From Erythrobacter donghaensis (lineage in GTDB: Bacteria > Pseudomonadota > Alphaproteobacteria > Sphingomonadales > Sphingomonadaceae): a stretch of DNA of 64,000 bases. This document shows, in pieces, positions 37,231 through 46,237 of this stretch. Made by a program: the position numbers and the translations under genes. The DNA is taken from assembly GCF_002155425.1 (NCBI RefSeq), contig NZ_MUYG01000008.1:1-64000 (forward strand), given 5' to 3'. Under the pieces are notes generated by a model, which searched no databases, was not told where the DNA came from, and worked only from the letters and a program-made list of their open reading frames with translations. The first letter of the stretch is position 1; each line of letters begins with the position of its first letter.

Positions 37231-37321
37231 CCGTTCGCCCTGAGCTTGTCGAAGGGCCGTTTTTCTTTTGGGCTGGGGTGGAAAAGAATGTGCAGGGCTT
37301 CGACAGGCTCAGCCCGAACGG
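37231..37321. repeat. Dispersed inverted repeat (REP-like), copy 2
   Basis: Arms begin CCGTTCGCCCTGAGC and end CTCAGCCCGAACGG, 24 bases each and about 22/24 complementary, with a centre unlike that of the first copy. It occupies the whole gap between the aldo-keto reductase stop and the monooxygenase start, so it may separate expression of these two genes. Confidence 0.75.
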
Positions 37322-37328
37322 TGAAAGG

Positions 37329-38243
37329 TCAAGGCAAAGGCACGCCCCGCGCCGCGATCAGCACGGCGTACCAGTCGGTGCGCGTCCAGCGCACCTTGAG
37401 CGCCTCGGCCCCTTCGGCGATCCGCGCGGCGTTCTGCGAGCCGATGATCGGAATGATGCCCGCCGGGTGTGCCATCAGCCAGCTATAGGCACAGGCCGTG
37501 CGCGAGACGCCTTGCGCCTCGGCCACAGCATCGAGCGCCGCCGCCACAGCCTTTTCGCGAGCGGTTTCCGGCGCGGCGAGCCTGCCGCCCCCCAGCGGCG
37601 ACCATGCCATCGGGGTGAGGCCAAGCATCATCGCCTGATCGAGTTCACCGTTCTCGAAGCAGTCGATCCGCAAGGGGCTGATCTCGGGCTGGGTCGTCGC
37701 CAGCTTGTTTCCGAGGAAGTGCTGGAGCGCCGCGATCTGCGCTTGCGTGAAGTTCGAGACGCCCAGCGCGCGCACCTTCCCGCTCGCCACGGCGTCGTCC
37801 AGCACCCGCGCGACCTCCTGCGGGTGAGCGAGAATATCGGGGCGATGGATCTGCCATAGATCAACCGAATCCACCTGAAGGCGGCGCAGCGAATCGTCGA
37901 TCGCCTTGCGCAGATAGTCGGCGCTCTGGTCGTAGGGCAGCGGCGGGAGAATGCCGCCCTTGGTCGCCAGCACCATGCGGTCGCGCAAGGCAGGTTCGGC
38001 GGCGATCACCTCGCCCAGCAGCACCTCGGCATCGCCGAAGCCGCCAGAACCGTCAAAGCCATAAATGTCGGCGGTGTCGAGGAAGGTGATCCCGGCATCG
38101 AGCGCCGCATGCACAAGCTTCGCGGCGTCCGCTGTGGTGCGCCCGTCCTCGGCCAACCGCCACATGCCCCAGGCGATGGGCGAAACCTCGATAGTGCTCG
38201 CGCCAAGGCGGCGCGTTGCAGGCGGCAGGGGCAGTTCACTCAT
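37329..38243 (-). CDS. Aldo/keto reductase, probable 6-oxo-glucose reductase (SmoB-like)
   Basis: A NAD(P)H-dependent reductase of 304 residues with the TIM-barrel tetrad visible: Asp in ITFLDTADIYGFDG near 50, Tyr in the same motif, Lys in MVLATKGG near 85, and His in LWQIHRPD near 120. The cofactor region WSPLGGGRL and SQNAARIAEG is present. In the sulfo-SMO pathway the enzyme reduces 6-dehydro-D-glucose, the product of monooxygenase attack on sulfoquinovose, to glucose. Here it lies 2 bases after the LacI gene and beside the monooxygenase and sulfoquinovosidase. ATG 38243 has GAGGAA upstream. Substrate inferred from context. Confidence 0.85.
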   Translation of the reverse strand: MSELPLPPATRRLGASTIEVSPIAWGMWRLAEDGRTTADAAKLVHAALDAGITFLDTADIYGFDGSGGFGDAEVLLGEVIAAEPALRDRMVLATKGGILPPLPYDQSADYLRKAIDDSLRRLQVDSVDLWQIHRPDILAHPQEVARVLDDAVASGKVRALGVSNFTQAQIAALQHFLGNKLATTQPEISPLRIDCFENGELDQAMMLGLTPMAWSPLGGGRLAAPETAREKAVAAALDAVAEAQGVSRTACAYSWLMAHPAGIIPIIGSQNAARIAEGAEALKVRWTRTDWYAVLIAARGVPLP

Positions 38244-38245
38244 GG

Positions 38246-39250
38246 TCAGTTCCTCTTTGGGGGCGCGACCGAGGCGCGCTCGACAAGGTCGTGGGGCAGG
38301 CGCTTGTGGGTGATGTCCCCGCCTGTGATCAGGATTTGGGTGGCGGTGCGGGCAAGCTCGGCCATCGGCTGGTGGATGGTGGTGAGCGGCGGCCACACGG
38401 TGCGCGCCAGCGTGGTATCGTCGAAGCCCGCGACCGACAGTTGATGGGGCACGTCGATCCCGCGATCATGCGCCACGGCGAGCACCCCGGCGGCCATGTC
38501 GTCATTCGACGCGAAAATCGCCGTCGGCCGGTCAGGCAGGCCCAGCAGCGCATTCGCCCCGGCGACACCGCTGTCGAAATCGAACGCGCCATCGACCACG
38601 AGGCCGGGCTCGAACGGAATGCCCACGCGGTCGAGCGCGCGGCGGTATCCGAAAAGGCGGTCGTCAGAGGCCATGTGGTTGGTGTGGCCCTTGATGAACC
38701 CGATCCGCCGATGCCCTGCGTTGATCAGATGCGTGGTCATGTCGTCGGCGGCCTGCGCGTCGTCCATGAACACGCTCGAGGTCAGCGCATGATTGGTCCC
38801 CGGCGAAATCCGCACGAAGGGCACGTCCATCCCCTCCAGCGCGCGCAGCACGGGATCGCAATCGGTGACGGGGGAGGAGAGGATGATGCCATCCACATGG
38901 GTCTCGCTCACCAGCCCGCGCACCTGATCGCCGACCCGCGGATCGGCGACGTCGACGGGCTGGGCGAGCAGGCGGATGCCGGCCTCGTGGCACACATCCC
39001 AGCAGCCCTTCTGGATCTGGAACATGTAGTACGGGCTATGATTGTCGTAGATCAGCGCGACCTGATTGGACTTTGCGCCCGACAGGATGCGCGCGGCGAC
39101 CGAGGGGCGGTAATCGAGATCGACCATTGCCCGCTCGACCCGCTCCCGCAGCTCGGCACTTACGTAAGGGTGGCCGTTGAGCACCCGGCTGACGGTCTTG
39201 ACCGCCACCCCGGCGCGTGCGGCGACATCCCGGATATTGGCGCGGCTCAT
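38246..39250 (-). CDS. LacI family regulator of the sulfoquinovose locus
   Basis: A 334-residue repressor with helix-turn-helix NIRDVAARAGVAVKTVSRVL at 5-24 and an effector domain (VALIYDNHSPYYMFQIQKG; VAGFDDTTLARTVWPPLTTI). It overlaps the GH31 stop by 4 bases and is followed after 2 bases by the aldo-keto reductase, so it is embedded in the leftward operon and probably autoregulated. The candidate operator lies in the divergent promoter around 41273-41295. A sulfoquinovose-type ligand is inferred. Confidence 0.92.
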   Translation of the reverse strand: MSRANIRDVAARAGVAVKTVSRVLNGHPYVSAELRERVERAMVDLDYRPSVAARILSGAKSNQVALIYDNHSPYYMFQIQKGCWDVCHEAGIRLLAQPVDVADPRVGDQVRGLVSETHVDGIILSSPVTDCDPVLRALEGMDVPFVRISPGTNHALTSSVFMDDAQAADDMTTHLINAGHRRIGFIKGHTNHMASDDRLFGYRRALDRVGIPFEPGLVVDGAFDFDSGVAGANALLGLPDRPTAIFASNDDMAAGVLAVAHDRGIDVPHQLSVAGFDDTTLARTVWPPLTTIHQPMAELARTATQILITGGDITHKRLPHDLVERASVAPPKRN

Positions 39251-41235
39251 GCGGCTACTCCCGCGAACAGGGATGCGAAGGCACTTTCGGGGCGGTAGAA
39301 CACCGGCGGCTGCCCGATGGGCGCGGATACGTCGTGCCAACCCGGCGCGTAATCCGCGCCGCTCCACAGGTGCCGCCAATCGCCATCCGGCAGATAGACC
39401 TTGCGCATCACCGCCCCCGCCTCGATCACCGGTGCCACCATCATGTCCGCACCATAGAGGTATTGGTCCTGAATGGTGAAGCTCTGGCGGTCGTCCGGGT
39501 AGTGCAGGAACAGCGCGCGTTGGGCCGGAAGCCCCGTGGCCCGCGCCTCGGCGACGAGGTGCTGCACATAGGACGCGAGGTGCGCGTGGATGCGGCTGCA
39601 GCGGACGAAGCCTTCGATCAGTTCGGCGGTGGAATCGATCTGGAGGTTTTCGTCCGGCCGGTTGCCCTCATGCGTGCGGTACACCGGGCTGAAGGCGCCC
39701 AGCTCGTACCAGCGCAGCAGCAGTTCGGGCGTGCGGATATTGCCGAACAGGCTGGTGTAGCCGCCAACATCGGAATGGCTGAAGGCATTGCCGACGAGGC
39801 CCGATGACAGCGCGGCGGTGATCACGGTGCCGATGCCGTCATGGCGCGAGAAGTCGACCGACTGGTCGCCCGCCCACAACAAGGGGCAATGCGCCTGCAC
39901 CCCCGTGTGCCCGGCGCGCATGAACCATAGGACGTCGCCCGTCCGCCCGCGCGAGGCAACTGCGCGCGCGTTGACCTCTGCCCAGCGCACCGGCCAGCGG
40001 TTGTGCTCCTGCATCGGGTCGCCATCGAACAGGCGCAGATCGGTGGGGAGGTATTCGCCGAAGTCTGCCATCCAGCCATCGAGCCCGAAATCGAGCATCC
40101 GTTGGCCGATCACCTCCTCGGCGAACCATTCGGCGGCGGCGGGGTTGGTGAAATCGACCACGCCCGCGTGAAACTCGCCGAAGTCGACGGCATAGGGCTC
40201 GTCGCTGTCGAGGCACTTGGCGAAGTATCCCTTGGCGGCAGCCTCCGGGTAGAGCGGGCCGTCGACCGCGAGATAGGGGTTCACATAGCCAAGGAAGCGA
40301 ATGCCGCGCGCCTTCAGAGCGGCGATGCGCGCGGGGAGATCGGGATAGCGCTCGGCGTTCCACTGCCAGTCCCAGAACAGGCGGCGACCGAAGCTGGTCT
40401 CGCGGATGCCGACCCAGTCTTCGCACCACAGGCCCGCGACCGCGGCGCCTGCGTCAATCAGGGCTTCGAGCCGCTCGAAGCTCGCCTCACCCTGCTTAAA
40501 GCCGACGATCGCACCCCCCAGCGCCCACTCGGGCAGCGCCGGGCGCGAGCCGAAGCGTGCGCCAAGCTGCCGGGTGAGATCGGCGGGCGCGCCTTCGAAC
40601 AGGTCGATGCGGGCCTCGTGCGACCAGACATGAACCCGCAGCCGCCCGGCTTCGCGCGCGTCGAGTTCGACATATTCGGCGTTGGCGAGGCTGATCGCCC
40701 ACCCGGCCGAACACAGCACCGTTGGCTCGGGATAATTGGTCGTCCAGTAGTCCCCGCCGGCAAAGCTGCCGTCCGCGCTCGCCTGATCGGTCAGCGGCGT
40801 TCCCGGCTCGCGCCCGACACCCGGCTCGCTCGTCCACATCGGGAAATTGCGGCCATTGAGAACGAGGTAGCTCATCTGCTCGCCCCCACCCCACAGCACA
40901 TCATCGGGCGCGAGATCGAAGTCGATGGTGACGCGGTCATGTCCGGTCGGCGCGACGAGAGTGAGCCGGGATGCATCAGGCGCAAGATTCGCGGCCAGTT
41001 TCACGCTGCCATCGGCGCTCGAGAGCACCATCGCGTCCTCCCCCGCCACTTCGCACTGCGATAGTGGCATCGCCGCCACAGGGGCATCGGCGAGGCGAAA
41101 ATTGCCGCGCACCATCGTCACCTGAGGATCGCCCGAAGCCACGGAAATAGCGAGGCTTTCAGGCCGGTGTCGCAGCACAACCCGCCCGGCCAGCCGCAGG
41201 TCAAAACCCCCCTCGCTTGGCGTCAGCTGCACCAT
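39247..41235 (-). CDS. smoI: GH31 sulfoquinovosidase (YihQ/SmoI type, K-E-R-W-Y motif)
   Basis: Retaining alpha-glycosidase of 662 residues that releases sulfoquinovose from its glycosides such as sulfoquinovosyl glycerol. GH31 landmarks: nucleophile Asp391 in GWMADFGEYLP, acid/base Asp457 in WAGDQ, and HSDVGGYTSLF. The residues known to bind the sulfonate and sugar in YihQ and the Agrobacterium enzyme align: Lys247 (GFKQGE), Glu272 (WCEDW), Arg285 (FGRR), Trp288 (LFWDW) and Tyr493 (GGYTS). This is the K-E-R-W-Y set described for the Agrobacterium enzyme rather than the Q-Q-R-W-Y of E. coli. There is no signal peptide, so it is cytoplasmic. The assignment rests on remembered motif positions, which fit with a constant offset of two from the Agrobacterium numbering. 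Confidence 0.9.
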   Translation of the reverse strand: MVQLTPSEGGFDLRLAGRVVLRHRPESLAISVASGDPQVTMVRGNFRLADAPVAAMPLSQCEVAGEDAMVLSSADGSVKLAANLAPDASRLTLVAPTGHDRVTIDFDLAPDDVLWGGGEQMSYLVLNGRNFPMWTSEPGVGREPGTPLTDQASADGSFAGGDYWTTNYPEPTVLCSAGWAISLANAEYVELDAREAGRLRVHVWSHEARIDLFEGAPADLTRQLGARFGSRPALPEWALGGAIVGFKQGEASFERLEALIDAGAAVAGLWCEDWVGIRETSFGRRLFWDWQWNAERYPDLPARIAALKARGIRFLGYVNPYLAVDGPLYPEAAAKGYFAKCLDSDEPYAVDFGEFHAGVVDFTNPAAAEWFAEEVIGQRMLDFGLDGWMADFGEYLPTDLRLFDGDPMQEHNRWPVRWAEVNARAVASRGRTGDVLWFMRAGHTGVQAHCPLLWAGDQSVDFSRHDGIGTVITAALSSGLVGNAFSHSDVGGYTSLFGNIRTPELLLRWYELGAFSPVYRTHEGNRPDENLQIDSTAELIEGFVRCSRIHAHLASYVQHLVAEARATGLPAQRALFLHYPDDRQSFTIQDQYLYGADMMVAPVIEAGAVMRKVYLPDGDWRHLWSGADYAPGWHDVSAPIGQPPVFYRPESAFASLFAGVAA

Positions 41236-41272
41236 TCCAGCCCCGTAATCCTCCGCAGACCTGTCCCTTGGC

Positions 41273-41295
41273 TCTGTCTGACACCGCTTGACAGA
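41273..41295. promoter_or_regulatory. Inverted repeat in the divergent sulfoquinovose promoter
   Basis: TCTGTC and GACAGA, 11 bases apart, lie in the 164-base gap between the GH31 start and the TonB receptor start and overlap a -35-like TTGACA (41288-41293). It is a candidate LacI-regulator site. The symmetry is weak compared with the sucrose operators, and no other palindrome stands out in this gap. Confidence 0.35.
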
Positions 41296-41399
41296 TCGGG
41301 GTAGAAAGCGCAACCCGAAGGCTGAAAGATCGACCGCACGGGCGATGGTCTTGTGACACGCCCGAAAGAACCGATCACGACGCAGGGGAGAACATCACG

Positions 41400-43712
41400 A
41401 TGCCGACCACCACCCGTATTGCGCTCAAAGCGTTGGCCCTGTCGGCCAGTTCGCTCGCGCTGATCACCACTGCCCCTGCCATGGCGCAGGTCGAGGAAAT
41501 CATCGTTACCTCGCAAAAAGTCGAGGAAAATGTGCAGGATGTGCCGATCGCCATCACGGCGGTGAGCGGCGACCGGCTGGATCAGGCGCTGGTCTTCAGC
41601 CTCGAGAACATCTCGACCGTCGTCCCCTCGGTGACCTTCCGCAAGGGCACCACCAGCGCCAACAGCGCGATCGTGATGCGCGGCGTCGGCACCATCAGCT
41701 TCTCGGTCGCGGCCGAGCCCAGCGTGTCCACCGTTGTCGACGGCGTGGTGCTGAGCCGTTCGGGCCAGGCCTTCATGGACCTTGTTGACCTAGAACGGCT
41801 CGAAGTGCTGCGCGGTCCGCAGGGCACGCTGTTCGGCCGCAACGCCTCGGCCGGCCTCGTCAATATCGTGTCGAAGGGCGGCACCGACACATTCGAGGCT
41901 CAGGCCAGCGCCGACTGGTTCGAAGGCGACGAATACCGTCTGCGCGCCGCAATCTCCGGCCCGCTGGCCGAGAACATCAGCGCGCGCCTGACCGGTTTCT
42001 ACGGCACCTTCGATGGCAACATCACCAACATCAACGGCGGCACCAACAACACCGTCAACGGCTATGAGCGCTACGGCCTGCGCGGGATCGTCGATTATGA
42101 CGACGGCAGCAACAAGGTCCGCCTGATTGCCGACTATTACGAGGCGGACGACGACTGCTGCGCCGACGTGACCGGGGTCAGCCGTGGCAATGCGGTGCAG
42201 GATGCCGAGCTCGGCCTGCCCGGCGGCCCGGCGCAGGGCGAAGACCAGCGCTTCATCAACCACAACCTCGTCACCCGCACGCAGGACAAGCAGTGGAGCC
42301 TGACCGGCACCGGCGATTTCGACATCAGCGACACTTACACGCTGAGCGTGGTGCTGGGCTACCGCAACTGGTTCAACCGCGAGCTGCGCGAAGGCGACTT
42401 CCTGCCCCGCGCCATCGTCGGCGTGGGCGAACTGCACGATAACGGCGTGGTCAAGACCGAGCAGGTCTCGGCCGAAATCCGCATCGCATCGGACCAGAGC
42501 AAGGCCTTCTTCTATCAGGCGGGCGCCTTCATCTGGCAGTCGGACAACACGCAGGACTTCACCCGCAACAACATCACCTGCGCCAGCTCGACCTTGCCGC
42601 TCGCCCCCAGCGGGGCGCGGCCGTGCAATCTCAACGATCCGGTCAACACGATCTTCCCGACCGCCACCTCGCGCAGCGAAGTGCGATCGGTCAACTACGC
42701 GCTGTTCAGCCAGGCGACCTATCGCTTCACCGAGCAGCTCTCGCTGACCGGGGGCCTGCGCTACACGTGGGACGATCTTGAGTTCACCCACACCCGCGCG
42801 CCGGGGATCAACCGCACCACCGGCCTCCCGGCGACCGGTCCGGGCGTCAACGGCAACCCCGCGGGCGGCACCATCGCCAACGGCGGCAACGGCACCAACA
42901 CCTCCTCGGGCGAGACCACCAACGGCAACCTCTCGGGCCGCGCGGTACTGCAGTTCGAGCCGTCGGACGACATCATGCTCTACGGCTCCTACACCCGCGG
43001 CTACAAGGGCCCGGCGTTCAACGTGTTCTTCAACCACACCGCGCCCAACAACGCCCGCCCGATCGACGAGGAAATCTCCGACAGCTTCGAAATCGGGGTG
43101 AAGTCGCAGTTCCTCGATCGCCGGGTGCAGCTGAACGTCGCCGCCTTCTCGGTCGAATATGACGGGTTCCAGGCCAACAACTTCGTGCTGATCAACGGCG
43201 CGACGGTGTCGAACCTGACCAATGCCGGGACGGTGAAGAGCGAAGGCTTCGAAGCCGATCTGATCGTCAACCCGGTTGGCGGGCTGAACCTGCGCGCGAG
43301 CGCGGCCTATGCCGATGCCCGCGTCAAGGAGTTCAACCCCAACCCGCTCACCAATGCGCCGAGCGCGATCAACGGCACTCAGCTGCCGCTCGCGCCCAAG
43401 TTCGTCTACACTCTCGGCGGCGATTACACTGCCGATCTGGGCGACAAGGCGGTGCTCTACCTCAACACCGATTTCCGCCACACCAGCCGGCAGTTCTCCG
43501 ATCTGGGTGAGGCGGGGCCGATCGATCCCTATGGCATCTGGAACGCCTCGGTCGGGTTCTCCGATCCGGAGGACAAGTATCGCCTGACCTTCCACGTCCG
43601 CAACATCACCGACGAGAGCTACGTGCTGCTCAACGTCGAGAACGGACGCCGCCTGCAGATCCCGCGCGATGCGGATCGCTATTTCGGGGTCAGCTTGCGC
43701 GCCCGGATGTGA
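41400..43712 (+). CDS. TonB-dependent receptor, probable sulfoquinovose-glycoside uptake
   Basis: A 770-residue outer-membrane receptor. Signal peptide ending APAMAQ near 30, TonB-box-like EEIIVTSQK at 33-41, plug region with RGVGTISFSVAAEPSVSTVV and LERLEVLRGPQGTLFGRNAS, and a beta-barrel ending in YFGVSLRARM. The ATG follows CAGGGGAG. It leads the rightward eight-gene operon and is divergent from the sulfoquinovosidase, which suggests that it imports sulfoquinovosyl glycerol or a related glycoside. A terminator-like hairpin after it may set it above the downstream genes. Substrate by context only. Confidence 0.9.
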   Translation: MPTTTRIALKALALSASSLALITTAPAMAQVEEIIVTSQKVEENVQDVPIAITAVSGDRLDQALVFSLENISTVVPSVTFRKGTTSANSAIVMRGVGTISFSVAAEPSVSTVVDGVVLSRSGQAFMDLVDLERLEVLRGPQGTLFGRNASAGLVNIVSKGGTDTFEAQASADWFEGDEYRLRAAISGPLAENISARLTGFYGTFDGNITNINGGTNNTVNGYERYGLRGIVDYDDGSNKVRLIADYYEADDDCCADVTGVSRGNAVQDAELGLPGGPAQGEDQRFINHNLVTRTQDKQWSLTGTGDFDISDTYTLSVVLGYRNWFNRELREGDFLPRAIVGVGELHDNGVVKTEQVSAEIRIASDQSKAFFYQAGAFIWQSDNTQDFTRNNITCASSTLPLAPSGARPCNLNDPVNTIFPTATSRSEVRSVNYALFSQATYRFTEQLSLTGGLRYTWDDLEFTHTRAPGINRTTGLPATGPGVNGNPAGGTIANGGNGTNTSSGETTNGNLSGRAVLQFEPSDDIMLYGSYTRGYKGPAFNVFFNHTAPNNARPIDEEISDSFEIGVKSQFLDRRVQLNVAAFSVEYDGFQANNFVLINGATVSNLTNAGTVKSEGFEADLIVNPVGGLNLRASAAYADARVKEFNPNPLTNAPSAINGTQLPLAPKFVYTLGGDYTADLGDKAVLYLNTDFRHTSRQFSDLGEAGPIDPYGIWNASVGFSDPEDKYRLTFHVRNITDESYVLLNVENGRRLQIPRDADRYFGVSLRARM

Positions 43713-43744
43713 TGAGCACCTTCAGGTCGTGACATCACCAAACG

Positions 43745-43770
43745 GGGCCGCCGGAGCGATCCGGCGGCCC
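43745..43770 (+). terminator. Strong hairpin inside the sulfoquinovose operon
   Basis: GGGCCGCCGG, loop AGCGAT, CCGGCGGCCC, then TTCTTGTCT, 32 bases after the TonB receptor stop. It is likely a partial terminator that lets the receptor be made in excess of the MFS transporter and later enzymes, as at the sucrose locus. Confidence 0.7.
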
Positions 43771-43808
43771 TTCTTGTCTGCCCCCGCGATGAAATCTAGG
43801 AACCCTTG

Positions 43809-45071
43809 ATGCACGCCAACCCCTCGCCCATTGCCGCGCGCCTGCGCTGGTCGCTGTTCACGGTGCTGTGCATCGCGGGGGTGTTCAACGCGATGGACCG
43901 CCCGATCATCGCGATCCTCAAGCCCGACATGATGGCCGATTTCGGCTGGAGCGACAGCGATTTCGGCGATCTGGCCGCAGTCACGCAGTTCTCCGCCGCC
44001 TTCGCTTTCCTGTTCACCGGCTGGCTGGTGGACCGGCTGGGGGTCAACCGCTCGATGCAGGTGGGCGCATCTGCCTGGAGCCTTGCTGCGATGGCGCACG
44101 GCTGGGCGCTGACGACATGGCAGGTGGTCGCTGCGCGCGTGGGTCTCGGCGTGACCGAGGCGGTGCAGACCCCGCTCACCATCAAGACCGTCGCAGCGCT
44201 GTTCCCGCCCGACAAGCGCAGCTTCGCCTTCGGCTTTGCGACATTGCTAGCGGGCGCGGGGACGATTGCGATGCCCTTCGTCATTCCGGCGTTGGCGCTC
44301 AGCGTCGGCTGGCGCGGGGCGCTGGTGGCGGGCGGGATCGGCGGCTTCATCTCGCTGCTCGCATGGATGTGGCTCGCGCGCGGCATCAGCCAGCTGCGCC
44401 AGCGCGGCGGGGAGGAAACGGCGGCGGAAACCGCGGGCGGCGAGGCCTATGGCCCGATCCTGATGAACCGCCAGACCTGGGCGATCGTCGGTGCCAAGGC
44501 GCTGTCGGACATGACCTGGTGGTTCATCAATTTCTGGCTCGCCGATTACTACCGCAAGGAATTCGGGCTCTCAACCCTGGAACTGGCGGTGCCGCTGGCG
44601 ATTGCCTTTGCCGGATCGGGCCTCGGCGCACTGCTGGCTGGCTGGGCCTCGACCCGCTTGCTCGAAGCCGGGTGGAGCCCCAACCGGGTGCGCAAAGGCG
44701 TGATGCTGGTCTCGGCGCTGATCGTCGCTCCGCTGCCGCTGGTGCTGGAGCTGAACGCGTTCTGGCCGGTGGCGGTGATGATCGGCGTGGTGATGGCCGG
44801 GCATCAGGGCTTCTCGCTCTCGCTGTTTTCGACCATCACGGACGTCGTGCCGCAGGTTAAGGTCGGGCGGGTGACGGCCTTCGGTGCCTTCATGGGCAAC
44901 ATGGGCGGCGTGGCGATTTCGCTCGTCGCGGGGCGGGTGCTCGATGCGGGGCTCGGCTTCGTGCCGCTGTTCATCTTTGCCGCTTCGTCCTATCTGGTGG
45001 CACTGGCATGGTTCCAGTGGCTGCTGCCGGAGATCCGCCGTCCGGAAGAAGCGGACGCCGTCTTCGCCTGA
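43809..45071 (+). CDS. MFS transporter (anion:cation symporter-like), probable sulfoquinovose-glycoside carrier
   Basis: A 420-residue inner-membrane carrier with about 12 helices. N-terminal FTVLCIAGVFNAMDRPIIAIL, GWLVDRLGVNRSMQVGA in the first cytoplasmic loop, and FINFWLADYYRKEFGLS after the middle resemble the hexuronate/ACS branch that carries anionic sugars. ATG 43809 has AGGAA upstream; TTG 43806 is possible. Its place after the TonB receptor suggests that it moves an anionic sugar sulfonate from periplasm to cytoplasm, where the sulfoquinovosidase acts. Substrate inferred. Confidence 0.88.
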   Translation: MHANPSPIAARLRWSLFTVLCIAGVFNAMDRPIIAILKPDMMADFGWSDSDFGDLAAVTQFSAAFAFLFTGWLVDRLGVNRSMQVGASAWSLAAMAHGWALTTWQVVAARVGLGVTEAVQTPLTIKTVAALFPPDKRSFAFGFATLLAGAGTIAMPFVIPALALSVGWRGALVAGGIGGFISLLAWMWLARGISQLRQRGGEETAAETAGGEAYGPILMNRQTWAIVGAKALSDMTWWFINFWLADYYRKEFGLSTLELAVPLAIAFAGSGLGALLAGWASTRLLEAGWSPNRVRKGVMLVSALIVAPLPLVLELNAFWPVAVMIGVVMAGHQGFSLSLFSTITDVVPQVKVGRVTAFGAFMGNMGGVAISLVAGRVLDAGLGFVPLFIFAASSYLVALAWFQWLLPEIRRPEEADAVFA

Positions 45072-45145
45072 GGCCGGGCGGTTGCCAAACCGGGCGACGC
45101 GGGCTAGGAATATGACACCGTGAGACAGATAACGGATCAGCCGGC

Positions 45146-46237
45146 ATGAAGCGCGACGCGCGCCCCGATTTCGAGGCCTTTGCCGGCGATCTGTTCGGCG
45201 AGATGGTGCTTGCCGAAAGCGCGGCCGCCACTCCCCGCGCGCGCCGTCCGCTCTCGCGCTTCGTCCCCGGTCTTGCGATTGCCGCCATCGCGGGCGCGGC
45301 GGCGGCGTGGCTGGCGCAGAACTACGGGGTGCCGGTGATCCTCGCCGGGCTGCTGATCGGCCTCGCGCTCAATTTCGTCGCGGGCGATGTGCGCACCCAT
45401 GACGGGCTCGACGCCGTCTCGCGCCATGGCCTCAGGGCCGGGATCGTGCTGCTGGGCTTTCAGGTGACGGCGATGCAGGTGATGGGCATGGGCGCGGTGC
45501 CGTTCCTCGGCCTCGCGCTGGTGATGGCCGCCGCGCTCGCCGCCGCGCTCGCCGCGGCGCGGGTGACGGGGCAGAGCCCTGCCATCGGCCTGCTCGCCGG
45601 GGGCGCAACCGCGATTTGCGGCGCATCAGCGGCGCTGGCGCTCTATGGCGTGATCGGGCGCGAGCGGGTCGATCAGGCGCAGTTCACGCTGACGCTGGTG
45701 ATCCTTGCCGCCGCATCGGCCATCGCGCTGGTCACCTATCCGATGCTGGCGACCGCGCTCGATTTTTCCGACGCGCAGGCCGGGTTCCTGACTGGAGCCG
45801 CGATCCATGACGTCGCGCAGTCGATCGGCGCAGGCCTTGCCGTGTCCGACGCGGCAGGCGCGCAGGCGACGGTGGTGAAGCTCACCCGCGTCGCCCTGCT
45901 TGCCCCGCTGGTGACGCTCGCCGCCTTGTGGATCGCGCGCGTGCAGCCGCTGCCCGCCGGGGTGGGCAAGGCGCGCGTGCCGCTGCTGCCCGGGTTCATC
46001 CTCGCATTCCTGGCGCTGGTCGCGGTGAATTCGCTCGTCACCCTGCCCGCCCCGCTGGCGGCGCACGCGCTGACAGCCTCCAAGACCCTGCTGCTGCTCG
46101 CTGTCACCGCCACCGCGATGCGCACGCGCACCGACCTGCTGCTCGACCTCGGCTGGCGCGCGGTGATGCCGGTGCTGGCGGCGACCATCGCTTCACTTGT
46201 GGTCGCGCTCGCCTTCGCGATAGGGGTGATCCCATGA
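45146..46237 (+). CDS. YeiH/UPF0324 family putative sulfate/sulfite exporter
   Basis: A 363-residue inner-membrane protein with about ten hydrophobic segments. Family phrases: VILAGLLIGLALNF, GLRAGIVLLGFQVT, GGATAICGASAALAL and GAAIHDVAQSIGAG (PF03601). Members are putative sulfate exporters often found with organosulfonate catabolism. Here it probably exports the sulfite released by the monooxygenase to the periplasmic sulfite dehydrogenase encoded downstream. Its stop overlaps the glpD start by 4 bases. Confidence 0.85.
   Translation: MKRDARPDFEAFAGDLFGEMVLAESAAATPRARRPLSRFVPGLAIAAIAGAAAAWLAQNYGVPVILAGLLIGLALNFVAGDVRTHDGLDAVSRHGLRAGIVLLGFQVTAMQVMGMGAVPFLGLALVMAAALAAALAAARVTGQSPAIGLLAGGATAICGASAALALYGVIGRERVDQAQFTLTLVILAAASAIALVTYPMLATALDFSDAQAGFLTGAAIHDVAQSIGAGLAVSDAAGAQATVVKLTRVALLAPLVTLAALWIARVQPLPAGVGKARVPLLPGFILAFLALVAVNSLVTLPAPLAAHALTASKTLLLLAVTATAMRTRTDLLLDLGWRAVMPVLAATIASLVVALAFAIGVIP

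Noticed and set aside
39247..41235. GH31 gene as an ordinary alpha-glucosidase or xylosidase
   Set aside because: The sulfonate-binding residues and overall resemblance to YihQ, together with monooxygenase and sulfite genes nearby, favour sulfoquinovosidase.
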